Part shown: positions 1-9,838 of the stretch, in pieces
Position numbering within the stretch: the stretch's first letter is position 1
Layout: each line of letters starts with the position of its first letter
Assembly: GCA_001953115.1 (NCBI GenBank)
Contig: LSSL01005261.1
Span: 1 to 20,004 of the forward strand
DNA length: 20,004 nt
Direction: 5' to 3'
From: Smittium mucronatum
Taxonomy: Eukaryota; Kickxellomycota; Harpellomycetes; Harpellales; Legeriomycetaceae
The notes under the pieces: model-generated
Databases searched by the model: none
What the model was told of the DNA's origin: nothing
The model's input: only the letters and a program-made list of their open reading frames with translations
Made by a program: the position numbers and the translations under genes

Positions 1-1104
1 ATCCCAAAAACTGATCATTACACATATTTGGGCTATATTATGAACTAAAATGGGACGTTTCTGGGACCATCAAAAACAACAAATTAAAGGTCAGAAAGGC
101 ACTGTACGCTGCTTACAGTTTCTTGAAACGTAGCAACGTACGCTAACCTAAAAATAAAATTTATAAATTCGGTTCTAATGCCTATTGGCTGTTACGGATG
201 AGAGACCTTTGGCATAAGTGAAGCCAGAGTCAAACCAATCCAAGCCGAAATCGACAAAGCCATCCGACTGGTTGCCAACTTTTCCAAATCTGCCGCCATG
301 GAGCGGGTCAGAACCGATCTGGGGAAAAAATCTGTTTTCTTAAAAACCAGCAATTTTCGAGAGCGAGCATATCACAAATGGCCAAGCTTGAAAACTTGGG
401 TATCCGGCCTCATTAAGACGCCCATCAAGGCCAGAATGGCCGCCTGGGTGACTGGCAGTGCAAGATGGATAAAAAAATTTTGTGTTCAAAATTCAAAAAG
501 TGAAACAAACACCACCATAGTCGACAGGAAAAATAAAAATAACATTTCTAAAATTTACCAGTGGACGGTGGACCGAAAAATCGGCGGAAAAGGATAATTG
601 ATTAATCTTCAATATCTGTACTCTGACCTGAAACTTGGCCTCCAGGAAATCCTGAAAAAGTGAAAGGGGTCTTTCCGGACCGTCCAGCGACCATCAAATA
701 TGAAGTTTTTAAATTAAAAAAAATTGTAATTTATGCAAAATCGATGATCCTATATATGTGGAACAAATCTTATTAAATTGCTCTCAATGGGACATACAGC
801 GAAATGAGACGATCGGCCAGTTCATACCTGCACCGGTTCGCTCAGACATAAAAAATCGACTTTCGAATTTCAATTAATCCCGGTTGGGGATAGTTTGAAA
901 ACTTCTTGGGGGATTCTAAACATAATATAAGTCAGCTACAAGCTGACATCACTTATCATAAATTTGTGTTGGAAACAGCCAAATTTCTGATTGGCATCCG
1001 CGTACTACGAACACTTAAGCATCAGAGTTTAAGTGATTCACCAGCCCCCTTTAACCAATGCCCATGATGTAAGGAGCTGCTAGAGTGGCAGAGGGGAGTA
1101 GTGT
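1..1104 (+). pseudogene. ORF2 C-terminal part (RT thumb and C-terminal domain), copy A
   Basis: This is a broken coding region for the end of a non-LTR reverse transcriptase polyprotein. Frame 1 opens with YTYLGYIMN (about 22-48), the block that follows the RT palm in LINE proteins. A shifted frame gives VRKALYAAYSFLKRSNVR (90-143). Frame 1 resumes at about 148 and is open to 597 apart from one TGA at 199-201, giving NSVLMPIGCYG, then ETFGISEARVKPIQ and IDKAIRLVAN. The ATG at 298 is internal to this frame, so 298-597 is not a separate gene. After 600, frames alternate: YLYSDLKLGLQEIL (about 610-655), ETIGQFIPAPVRSDIKNRL (about 807-860), ITYHKFVLETAKFLIGIRVL (about 950-1009), and a tail with SLSDSPAP and CP-stop-CKELLEWQRG near 1026-1100. 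Function is inferred from RT homology and from copies B and C. Confidence 0.8.
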
Positions 1105-1240
1105 GAAAAAAAATTTTTGAACAAATTTTCTCTTTTTTTAAATTTTTTTAAATTACTTTTTATAGTTTTTTAATTATGTTTTTATAACTTTTTATTAACT
1201 TTAAAATAAATTTCCTGTAAAACAAAAAAAAAGAAAGAAA
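1105..1240 (+). other. 3' UTR and A-rich tail of copy A
   Basis: After the C-terminal Cys motif the sequence becomes a run of T and A blocks (TTTTTTT, AAATTTTTTTAAATT and similar). A comparable block follows the ORF2 end of copy B at 6655-6749. AATAAA lies at 1205-1210 and about ten bases later an almost pure A stretch with a few G/C interruptions (1221-1240) looks like an eroded poly(A) tail, as expected for target-primed reverse transcription. Confidence 0.55.
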
Positions 1241-1697
1241 CTAAGCCAGTTGCTAAAAGCTGCCCAGATAGTACCAGAGAGCTGTCTATTCCATACAGAT
1301 TATCTGTATTTAGAGATTAACGATGAAACAGTGCTCTTATAAAAAAAATAGAGAAAAAATCCTAAAATAATTAAAATATTGAGATCTGGATTCCGATTCT
1401 CGATCTCGAATCCAAAACAATAATTAATAGCAGTAACAAACAGAAAAATTTAGTCTAGAATATTTTTCTTGACTTTATTCTATAGATAGAAAAAATCCTT
1501 TAATCGGATTAGGTCCAAATTTACCAAATTCAGTAAGGAAAGACTCCAAAGACACCTGAATCCGATGTTTAAAATAGATTGGTGGTGAAATTTCCCAGTT
1601 CTCATGACCGCTACGCAGCTGAAATCCAAATAAAATCTCAAAAATAAAAATTTAAAGTTAAAAAAAAAACCTATCCAGATAAAAAAAACTGTTCGAA
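1241..1697 (+). other. Spacer, possible 5' UTR of copy B
   Basis: No coding frame is recognisable here. The stretch lies between the tail of copy A and the first ATG of the ORF1 relic of copy B, so it could be the copy B 5' UTR, host DNA, or both. It contains a potential hairpin with a 6-bp stem, GGATTC at 1388-1393 pairing with GAATCC at 1408-1413. Base complexity is higher than in the featureless spacers elsewhere in the window, which weakly favours an element origin. Confidence 0.35.
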
Positions 1698-3390
1698 ATG
1701 GGTGAATACTCCGAGGTTCCGTTAAAATATCTAATCTTTTAAAGATAAAAACGTATCCAGAAGAAGTTCTGCGCTTTTTTTTCAGATATTAATGTCGGGT
1801 GTGGGTGGAGTCGATATTAAGACAATCATGCAATTGACCTCGAAATCGTTGACAGTGCATTGAAGGGGGTCTGGAATTATATAGAAGACTTCAATGGTGT
1901 ACAGAACGCATAATACTTCTTTTATTATATCAATAATGCTAAAAATTTAATGTCGAAAAAATTGGATAATGATGGGGGAAAAATATATCTATATCAAGCT
2001 GCCCAAATTGAACGTAAAATTTTGGTGATCAGCATTACTAAAATCAAAAGAGTTGGGTTTATATCTAAATTAAAGCTTATCAAAGAACAGCTTGCTTCTC
2101 TACGTATTATTTACAAAATTAGAGCATTGCGAGTAAAGTTTAATAATAATATCTCCCTTAATAGATGAAGGTGCTTTTCAAAATTGAAAAAAAAGAGATA
2201 CCTAAGCAAAGTACCAAACTTTTTAGATTATTATTGATGAAAAACAATGATCTTCTATTAAGGCTGCAAAAAAGCCTTGGCCAAGTAAAAACATAGATAA
2301 TTGGAAATCTGAATGTCCTTGTCTTAGAAAATGAGAAATTGGAAAAAGTTGAACTAATTTTGTTAGATAGAAACCATAATAAACTGGGTTAGTTGTGTAA
2401 TTGAGATCAGAAGAGGAATTATCGGAAAAAAAGCCTTAGAGAAAATTCTCCAAAAAATTAATTTATGAATTAAATATAAAGATAAAGATTCCGACATAAA
2501 CCATGAATTTACATCAAAATTAAAAAATTATGAAATGATAAGAATCTTCAGGAGTTTCTGATGGTGAAAGAATAGCCACTGAATATCCCAAAAACACCAA
2601 ATTTATTGCTAATATTGACGATTTGCAAGACAATTAGTCAAGAAAATAGAAACGCTCAAGTTTCAAAAAATTTAGGGCTGTAAGAAATAAAAACCATGAG
2701 CTTATAAATCAAAAATTGATGGTATTTAGTAACTGAAAAGATTAAAAAATATAGTCATATGTATATTATGATTTACAATGTACATCGGCATCCTATACTG
2801 TAATTTTAATTCAGGAAAAAAGGTTCAAAATATAAAAGATGAGGCAAATTTCAATCGATATATTTATAATGACAATTATATGTACAATTTATATGATCTT
2901 GATTAGGTTAATCAATATGATAGGACTGAGTATATAAAAGTTTCGGGCTAATAATTATCGTCAGATATTTGTGAATTATTCGACAATATTATGAATAAGA
3001 ATGATATAAGACGTATATATTAATGATTAAAAAATTATCAGATAAACTCATAATATACAACTTCCAGGAGCTAAAAAGTAAGGCAATAGAAGGATATGTC
3101 TTATAAAAATCAATCTTGAAGAATAATATATACAAAGTGCGTATATTAAAGCAGCGTAATGGTCTTTGAGTCCACGAGATTTGATCGTGTGACTAAAAAA
3201 TAAAATTTATGATCAGATTAAATTAATTAAATCGATAAATATCTGAGAGAAAATCAAAAAAATACGACCCAGAAATATCTTTGGCGCAAATTATCGTAAT
3301 TTAAATTTGACGAATAATGAAAAAATAAAAATAAAAATAATTAAATAGACCCCAAATTAGATTTCTCAGATAACGAATTTTGGATAATTC
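1698..3390 (+). pseudogene. ORF1 relic of copy B (putative RNA-binding/coiled-coil protein)
   Basis: From the ATG at 1698 one frame runs without a shift to 2168. It is interrupted only by TAA at 1740, 1746, 1818 and 1911 and ends at TGA 2166-2168. It reads MGEYSEVPLKYLIF at the start and an acidic block around IDLEIVDSALKGVWNYIEDF (about 1833-1892). A long basic stretch follows (about 2000-2160), including LIKEQLASLRIIYKIRALRV. After a frame change, NNDLLLRLQKSLGQVKT and NLNVLVLENEKLEKVELIL (about 2243-2375) have the leucine spacing of a coiled coil. IDDLQDN-stop-SRK (about 2613-2645) resembles the linker seen after the coiled coil in many LINE ORF1 proteins. The rest to 3390 is too decayed to read. 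Position before the endonuclease supports ORF1; direct homology to a named family is not shown. Confidence 0.5.
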
Positions 3391-3393
3391 GCA

Positions 3394-4120
3394 ATGTTGA
3401 ATATTAATATCAGAGGGCTAAAAAATTCCGGAAAATAAATTGAACAAAAACTCAATTAATATCACCAGATATTTAGGCAATCCAGGAAGCATTTTTAAAC
3501 AAAAAAAAATACAGATACTGACTGACTGGGTAAAAATATAATGAGACTAAAACTAAAATTACAAGGTGATATTGATCCACTATGGATGTCAGGAATAAAT
3601 TTGGGCTGCTAATAAGCCAATATAAATCCTCCAAAACATATATATCTGTTATTATTAATGTTAAATACCTAAACGGAAAGTCATTAGACAAGTATTAGCA
3701 AAGTTAAATATACCAAGTGTCTTTTTACGGCAAATAAAGCCAGAAGACGAATTTTTTTGCCAAATAGAAAAATCAAAACCCAAATTTTTAAAAAAATCCT
3801 TGAATATTTCAATATGGACTCGCTAAGGGAATAAAAAATTATAATTAGGCTTGGTTTGAATCCTAAACCAGACGAAGTAACCAATTACTTAGACTATAAA
3901 TTAAAAAACGGAAAATTTTCCGCATGATCAACAAATTATTCTACGCCAGATTTAGCAGCAGACAAAAATGTTTCACAAAAATAAAAAAATATACATATAT
4001 GATCATATTACGATTATTTTTTATTGGAGTTTAGATTTACTTAAAATTCCGACAAAAAAACAAAAAGATTTCGAAACTAATTCTATTGGCTGACATGAAT
4101 AATTAAAATTAACCGATCTA
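3394..4120 (+). pseudogene. APE-type endonuclease domain of ORF2, copy B (degenerate)
   Basis: This is the domain that nicks target DNA in APE-type LINEs. Three anchor motifs are readable in the right order. MLNINIRGLK (from 3394) matches the N-terminal Asn-containing strand. AIQEAFLNKKKYRY (about 3477-3518, in another frame) carries the catalytic Glu (codon 3486-3488). YDHITIIFYWSLDLL (about 3998-4042, in a third frame) matches the terminal SDH motif, with Tyr where Ser is usual and the catalytic Asp-His retained. Between them, STMDVRNKFGLLISQYKSSK and YISVIINVKYLNGKS are readable in the second frame. At least two frameshifts and many stops separate the motifs. Short antisense open frames at 3473-3884 are shadows. 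Confidence 0.72.
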
Positions 4121-4789
4121 GATGGGCTTTCAGAAGGTCTTATTGATAATATATGGTCAGAATCATAGTGAATTATATAACTACAGCTGTTATCGAGATA
4201 TGATCAAAACACCTATACAAAAAAAGCTATTTCTAACATCAAAAATCGTAGGAATAAATTCAGAGATTATCAGATTCAAAAAATCGATAAAATAGATTAT
4301 GTTTTTTTAAAACATTATTTTGTTAATGCAATAAAAGCTGATGGCAAAATTTATTATTATAAAAAAATAATATTTATATACTGTCAAATAATACTAATAA
4401 CTCCGGAAACTACAGTAGAACCGTCAAATCGTACACTGGGAAAACACTCAGGAACATCTCTGATCGCCCAGTATTGATTAAAATAAAAATATGAAAACGA
4501 AAAAAAACAAAAAGCATGAGATTTGGAATAATAATTTCGGCGAATAAACAAATGTTACAACTATAAATAGTTGCAGTGCTGATAAGTGGGAACCACTGAT
4601 ATACACTGACTTTGAATACTTATCATAGTGCGTCTAAAATATCAGATGGACTGATATTACCATGAAGCTATCTGATACGTCAAATAACAATGCTCCTAGA
4701 TTTGACGTAATATCTAATGATGTATAAAACTGGAGGTCATAGAAAAAATTCCAAAGTCGAAAATAGATAAAATTATTTTCAAAAGTATC

Positions 4790-5610
4790 AATTTGATGTA
4801 AGATTTGGGGGAAATCCCAAAAAAAATGGATTCTATTGTTGTGGTCCTGGTCCCCAAAAATAGAGATATGTGTGAATCCGATAAATATCGGGTAATTTCA
4901 CTTATTTCAACTCTTTTAAAGTTAATACCCAAAATAATAGCTCCAAATTTCCACAAATATATAAAAATACGAAATATTAGTAAAATATAAAGCTGAATTT
5001 CGAAATTTAGAAGAATGCGCTGCTCAAGAGATCACACTTTACCAAATTTAACTTCGAAAAAAAATAATAAATAAAATACCTAAATATGCTATATCGACTA
5101 TAGCAAAGCCTATGAACGAGTGCGCTACATCGCATTTCTGTAAAAACAAAAGTGATTGAGATCAAAGGGGAGTTTATCATTTCTATTTGAGGTCTATATA
5201 GATCATCGATAATTGAATTTAAAATTGGAGATTATTTAACCGAAATCATGACTGCCTATGTGGATTGCGATAAGAGTGACCAGTCTCGCCTAAATTTTTT
5301 GATTTCTATATTAACGACCTTTTCAAAGGTACCCAAGTTGTGTATGCCTTCGGTATCACATATAGGATAACAGAACTGATCTTTGCCAATGACGCCGTGC
5401 TATTTTCTGAAACAGTTACCGATATTCAATTGGTTTTAAATAAAATTACTGGTTATTAAACACATGGGGGATAGCTGTAAAAAAACACAAGTGCGTTTTA
5501 ACGAATGTAGCCGGTCCCCGATCTTCTGGTCTGATATTAAAAGGTTGAAAAATCGCAAATTATGGTCAATATACATATTTGGGGTATATAATGAAAATTA
5601 AATTTTAAAT
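4790..5610 (+). pseudogene. Reverse transcriptase domain of ORF2, copy B (degenerate)
   Basis: RT fingers are open at 4805-4990: GEIPKKMDSIVVVLVPKN, then YRVISLI (4886-4906) and PKII. AEFRNLEECAAQE (about 4995-5033) matches the FR-containing motif. Motif A is CYIDYSKAYERV (5087-5122) with the catalytic Asp kept at 5096-5098. After a frame change, GLYRSSIIEFKIGDYLT gives the next strand, and FYINDLFKGTQVV leads to motif C, IFANDAVLFSE (about 5379-5411). Motif C of non-LTR RTs is normally FADD, so its first Asp is replaced by Asn (AAT, 5388-5390). The thumb follows with WGIAV, HKCVLTNVAG and YTYLGYIMK. In LINE proteins this domain copies the element RNA at the nicked site; here it is inactive because of stops, frameshifts and the altered active site. 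Confidence 0.85.
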
Positions 5611-6650
5611 TTCGGAGAAAAAAAAGAAAAAAAACTGAGGACATCCATTGCTCTCTAAGGAGCACATAGATTTTTGGATATTAGTAACATATCTACTAGA
5701 CCAATTAAAAAATACAAAAATTTGGTTCTAATACCTATTGACTGTTGTGGAGGCAAGTCCCTTGGAATGAGAAAATCCAGAGTCAAGCCGATACAAACAT
5801 AATACAACAAAGCCATCATAATTTTTGCCAATGAATGCAGGTGATCAACCAGGGAAGGAGTTAGAGCCAATATTGGGGTACACATATTGTTCATATAAAA
5901 TATTAATACCTGTGAGCGTGCATATCACAAGATTCCAAGATTATAAGCTTGGTTTAAAGACCTCTCTAAGCCAACCATTAAGATCAGAATGGTCATCTGG
6001 TTAACATTAATGCAAGAATGATTTGAAATTTATGAGACCAAAATTTTAACAAGTGAAAAAACTATGGCCATATTCGACAGGAAAAATAAAAAAATAATTT
6101 TAAAATTCACCAGTGATCATATCATCCAAAATTATGTGGAAAAATAAGCTGATTGGATCTTCAGATGTATTTGAACACAATAATGGGCTCCATATGTTTT
6201 TAAAAATGTGGATGGGGATTTTCCGAACAGTTCAGAGGCTATAAAATATGATATTTATTAAAAAAATGTCTTTTGAGCATATTGAATGAGCTTGAAACCA
6301 TCTAAAACAAATTAAAAAATTGATATCGATGGGATATACAGATAAATGGGGAAACATAGAGGATCATACCTGAAATAATCCTCGCTGAAATAAAAAATCA
6401 TCTTTCAATTTTCAATGAATTCTTATTGGAAGTAGTTATAAAACTTCGTGGGTATGAAGGAAGAGGTGGTCTATAAATAATTTTATCAGGTTAAAAGCTG
6501 AAACAGCTAATTCTAAATTTGTGGTTGAATTAATCAAATTTCTGAATAATTTCAGCTTGCTAGAACCGATAGATTTCATATTTGAGCTAGCCGCTAGCCT
6601 CTATGTACCAATTCCCTCAAATTGCGGGCCTTTAGAGCGCCAGGAAGGGG
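5611..6650 (+). pseudogene. ORF2 C-terminal domain, copy B (degenerate)
   Basis: This aligns block by block with copy A 151-1100. LVLIPIDCCGGKSLGMRK and SRVKPIQT-stop-YNKAIIIFAN (about 5721-5832) match copy A 163-279. CERAYHKIPRL (about 5912-5944) matches its RERAYHKWPSL. IIPEIILAEIKNHLSIFNEF (about 6366-6425) matches its IGQFIPAPVRSDIKNRL. The terminal segment near 6570-6650 reads SNCGPLERQEGGL where copy A has a Cys-X2-Cys tail. Several stops and frame changes are present. An antisense open frame at 5655-5894 is a shadow of this homology. What the domain does is not known from the sequence; in other LINEs this region often binds the element RNA or target DNA. Confidence 0.7.
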
Positions 6651-6750
6651 GTTTATAAATATTTTTTCAAAAATCTCTTTTTTTAAAATTTTTCAAAACA
6701 GTTTTTTAAATTTTTTACAAAATTTAAATCAAATTTTAATTAAAAAAAAC
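6651..6750 (+). other. 3' UTR and short A tail of copy B
   Basis: T/A block sequence resembling 1105-1200 of copy A (ATTTTTTCAAAAATCTC, then TTTTTTTAAAATTTTTCAAAA), ending in eight A residues at 6742-6749. The similarity to the copy A block beyond the coding region sets the approximate 3' limit of the element. Confidence 0.5.
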
Positions 6751-6903
6751 TTATGAATTGTTGAATAATAATTACTAATTTTTTTAAAAAAACCACAAAT
6801 ACTGCTTCTGAAAAATTAAAATCAGTAAGATCAGTATAATTCAGAAATTAGTGAGTTTAATGAGTTTTATTGTCACTGCATCGTTTCTAATGTTGAATAT
6901 AGA

Positions 6904-6913
6904 GGGGGGGGGG
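6904..6913. repeat. G10 homopolymer tract
   Basis: Ten consecutive G residues on the plus strand, about 155 bases after the A tail of copy B. In such A+T-rich DNA a run of this length is not expected by chance. Confidence 0.95.
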
Positions 6914-9058
6914 ATTCAAAAAAAAAGAACAAAACAAAATTTTTAGAAAATAATAAGCTTTGGATCGTGCTTCTGAATTTTTTTATATCTAATTATTCAT
7001 ACTCTCTCAAAGATCTTAGATGCACTAAAAAATAATATATTATAGATACAGACAGGTAACTTTAAAGTTATTCAAAATCAAAATAATTTCTTTGAGCCCA
7101 GATGTATGATTTGATATATATTCAAATCGATATTCAGATATTGATACATATGGATATTAAGATAATCTTGCATCTTTTTTAAATAAATTTTTCTGCTATG
7201 CTGTTTTCAATAGAAAGTTTTAATTTATAATTTTATGCAAATTTTATTCAACCTTTTTATTATTAAAAAAGGAATTAATTCATTTTTTTAGATATCTCTG
7301 GATGTTATTTCTATTTTCAGTTATATAATGGTGTTTAAATATCCGAGGTATAAACTTAAATCATGAGATTTTTTAACACACATCACGGATGGAAGATTCT
7401 TATTAGTAATTACTGAATACTTTTTTGTGACTATATTTGGGGGTTTATAATAGCTTAATTATAAATAAATATTATATTTTGGAAATTTTTAATACTGATA
7501 TTATTTTTGAAACTTTCCATTTCGACAAGATTTTTAATAAAAATATAGTCATCATTTTTTATAATATCAATTTTTTTGATCTTTTTATGGTTTAAAAATA
7601 AAAATATAACATAGCCAAATTTAGTTTTATAAACGATATTTTGAACAGTGGTTTTGTATAATTGTATTTAATTCGTTCATTTCGAGAAATTTATAGATCC
7701 AAATTTTTATTTAAATGGTTTTTCTATTATTTTCAAATTAAAACATAGAAGCTATCAAAAAAATTTAACATAATTTGAATTTTAAATCTCTTGGAATTTA
7801 ACTTAGAATCAGAGAAATTGTTTTGGTTTTTATATATACAGAATATAGATTGAATAATTACTTGTTTAAATACATAAAAAGTACTTAATAATATAAAAAT
7901 TTTCTTTTTTTTAAAACTTAGACTTTGCGAATTTTTTTTTTGACTTAAATATTAGTTTTTTATAATAAAATCACGAATAAATTATTTTTTTTTGACTTAA
8001 TTTTGAAGTATATTATATATATAGATACTAAATTACTTGTATTAAGAATTTATCTAACATTTTAAAAAAGAATTAAAATAAACTTAAACCCCTTACACTA
8101 TCAATTTAGCTATTTGAAAAAAACCGCTATTTAGTATGAATTTATGATGTATTTTTGGTCTTGATTCCATAAAAAATTCCATAAAAACTCAATATAAAGA
8201 TCAAAATACACGTTTAAGAAACACGAATAAAATTTAAATTAGTTATGAAAATATGAAATTGAAAGTAATAAACTCCATTAATATTGATAAGGTATTATTT
8301 TATTCCAAGATTGGTGGATAGTTAAAATAAAATAATGTTAGAATTTGATCTAAAGAAAAGAATTTATTTTTTATTTGCATTTTTCAAAAATTACACAAAT
8401 ATTAGAACTTATAACAGAGTAAAATTGTTCTTCACGGATCGTATAAGCAATATATTAGAATTTTTAATATTTAAAAAATATTTCATAGATAAAAAAAACT
8501 GTCAAATTTATTTAGCTTAAAATTATTAATTTTGGGAAATATTTATAAATAGAATAAAATTTTATTAAAATTAATTTAAAAAAATCAAAAAATTTCTATA
8601 ATTTTAAAAAAAATTACAAATCAGATCATTTGTAAAACTTATGCAACTCTATACCAACTCTAAATTATAACAAGCAATGAAATAATCCTTTAAGAATTCA
8701 AATAATTTAAATTTTAATATATATTCGGCCATTTTTAATAAGCGTTTATCTTGATTAAAAAATGTAATCTTTATGATGATTTATTTAGGTAAATACATGA
8801 ATTTATTGCTATTTTATTATGACTGAACTAATAAAAATACTAATTCTAAAATCATTTTTTAAATGGGATAAAATTGCTTGACTTTTTCGCAAAAAAAAAA
8901 AATCTATAATTTATATAATGCAAAATTTTGAGCATTTTTCGAGAAGTATTCGAATTATAAGCTGGAAAAATCATAGGAAAATAGATTTTATATTATAAAT
9001 TATGATTTAAATTTTAAACTCATATTAAATGTAATAATGGAATGATTTATCAAATTAA

Positions 9059-9069
9059 CCCCCCCCCCC
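9059..9069. repeat. C11 homopolymer tract
   Basis: Eleven consecutive C residues on the plus strand (poly-G on the minus strand), within featureless A+T-rich sequence. Together with the G10 run at 6904 it forms an inverted pair of homopolymers about 2.1 kb apart. Confidence 0.95.
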
Positions 9070-9200
9070 TCATCCACATTAAGAGGTTTGTTTTTGTAAA
9101 TATTTACTAAAAGCTTAAAATAATAATAAAAAATAATAGTAAATATAAGTATTAATTTTTTTTGAACAACTGCAACTTTTCCATTTTTGTTTTGAGAGTT

Positions 9201-9838
9201 TATATTTTTCTCCATAAATTTTATTTAGGGACTACCTAGACTTTTCTAATGACCCCCGAGATCTTCTGAAAAACTCAAGGAGGAACCGATATTTTTTTTT
9301 CTGGTTGTAAAGCTTTGTTTTAAGTTAAATTTTAGAGTTTCAAGCTACATTAATTACATGATATAATTATTTTTACTAATTTCAGACTAAAATAACGAAT
9401 TATAACTAAATTAATTTATGGCAATATTTTTTTTTTGATAAATATTAAGAGATGTATTTAATTTTTAGGGCTTTTGATATTTGATTTGATGCTATTATTT
9501 CATCAGATTTTTAAAGGTTATTATAAGTTAGATTATAAGATTTTTATGATTAGGCTATTATTTTTATGATAAGTTGTTCCAAGTTTTTATATAGAACCTT
9601 TTTATTTTTTCAGATGCTTTTACAAATTCTTTATATTTTCATGAATTATAATATGTTTCAAATAATGCTTGTGGAATTGAGTAATATAATTATTTATATT
9701 ATAATTATGAGTTAAGTATACGATTAACTTCAAATTATTCTTATTTTGTGATTTAAAAGGTGATGCTTTTCTGGACTCAGATCAGGTATTTATCTATCAA
9801 TATGGAGCTCAAATAAATTATAATAGACGATTAGATGA
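9201..9838. other. Stretch before the protease relic, no gene assigned
   Basis: A short patch at about 9225-9295 is less A+T-rich than its surroundings (it includes GACCCCCGAGATCTTC), and so is part of 9760-9825. If the protease relic at 9842 belongs to an LTR element, gag would lie here, but I could not find a zinc knuckle or any gag motif. Otherwise nothing is recognisable. Confidence 0.35.

Larger units (their letters stand above)
1..1240 (+). mobile_element. Non-LTR retrotransposon copy A, 3' part (truncated by window edge)
   Basis: This is the 3' end of a LINE-like element. It starts at the left window edge inside the RT thumb region, runs through the ORF2 C-terminal domain and a T/A-rich 3' UTR (about 1105-1220), and ends in an AATAAA (1205-1210) followed by an A-rich tail (1221-1240). 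The same blocks in the same order occur at 5550-6750 (copy B, plus) and 18150-19400 (copy C, minus), which is the main evidence that it is a mobile repeat. The 5' part lies outside the window. Copy A has the fewest breaks of the three and may be the youngest. I could not define target-site duplications. Confidence 0.85.
1698..6750 (+). mobile_element. Non-LTR (APE-type) retrotransposon copy B, near full length, degenerate
   Basis: About 5 kb with the domain order expected of a two-ORF APE-type LINE: ORF1 relic (1698 to about 3390), endonuclease (3394 to about 4100), reverse transcriptase (about 4790-5610), C-terminal domain (to about 6650), then a T/A-rich 3' UTR and a short A tail (6742-6749). 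Every domain is broken by stops and frameshifts, so no product can be made. I saw no RNase H domain. Clade assignment within the APE-type LINEs (Jockey/CR1/R1 groups and relatives) is not possible by eye. It lies directly downstream of copy A in the same orientation. Confidence 0.8.
6751..9200. other. A+T-rich stretch without a recognisable gene
   Basis: I read both strands and found no motif of a known protein, no tRNA and no repeat unit. Small open frames at 8335-8520 (plus) and 9000-9215 (minus) have low-complexity, Phe/Ile/Lys/Asn-rich translations expected of A+T-rich noise. The stretch holds two unusual homopolymer tracts, listed separately. Very old, unrecognisable transposon sequence may be present. 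Confidence 0.6.

Noticed and set aside
199..201. In-frame TGA codons as evidence for a code in which TGA means Trp
   Set aside because: At this TGA copy B has GGC (Gly), not Trp, and TAA stops are at least as frequent in the relics. Decay explains the stops better than a code change.
298..597. 99-residue open frame as a stand-alone gene
   Set aside because: The frame is open upstream of the ATG and its residues continue the RT-associated domain of copy A; copies B and C have the same block without an ATG there. It is a fragment of a broken ORF2.
3473..3884. Two hydrophobic minus-strand frames that look like small membrane proteins
   Set aside because: They are antisense to the endonuclease relic of copy B. 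A+T-rich antisense frames are naturally rich in Leu/Ile/Phe.
4714..4990. Overlapping plus and minus open frames around 4.7-5.0 kb as genes
   Set aside because: The plus frame is the RT fingers of copy B (YRVISLI block); the minus frame is its antisense shadow.
8335..9215. Small open frames at 8335-8520 (+) and 9000-9215 (-)
   Set aside because: Their translations are low-complexity, have no motif and no homologue in the window, and this length is expected by chance at this base composition.
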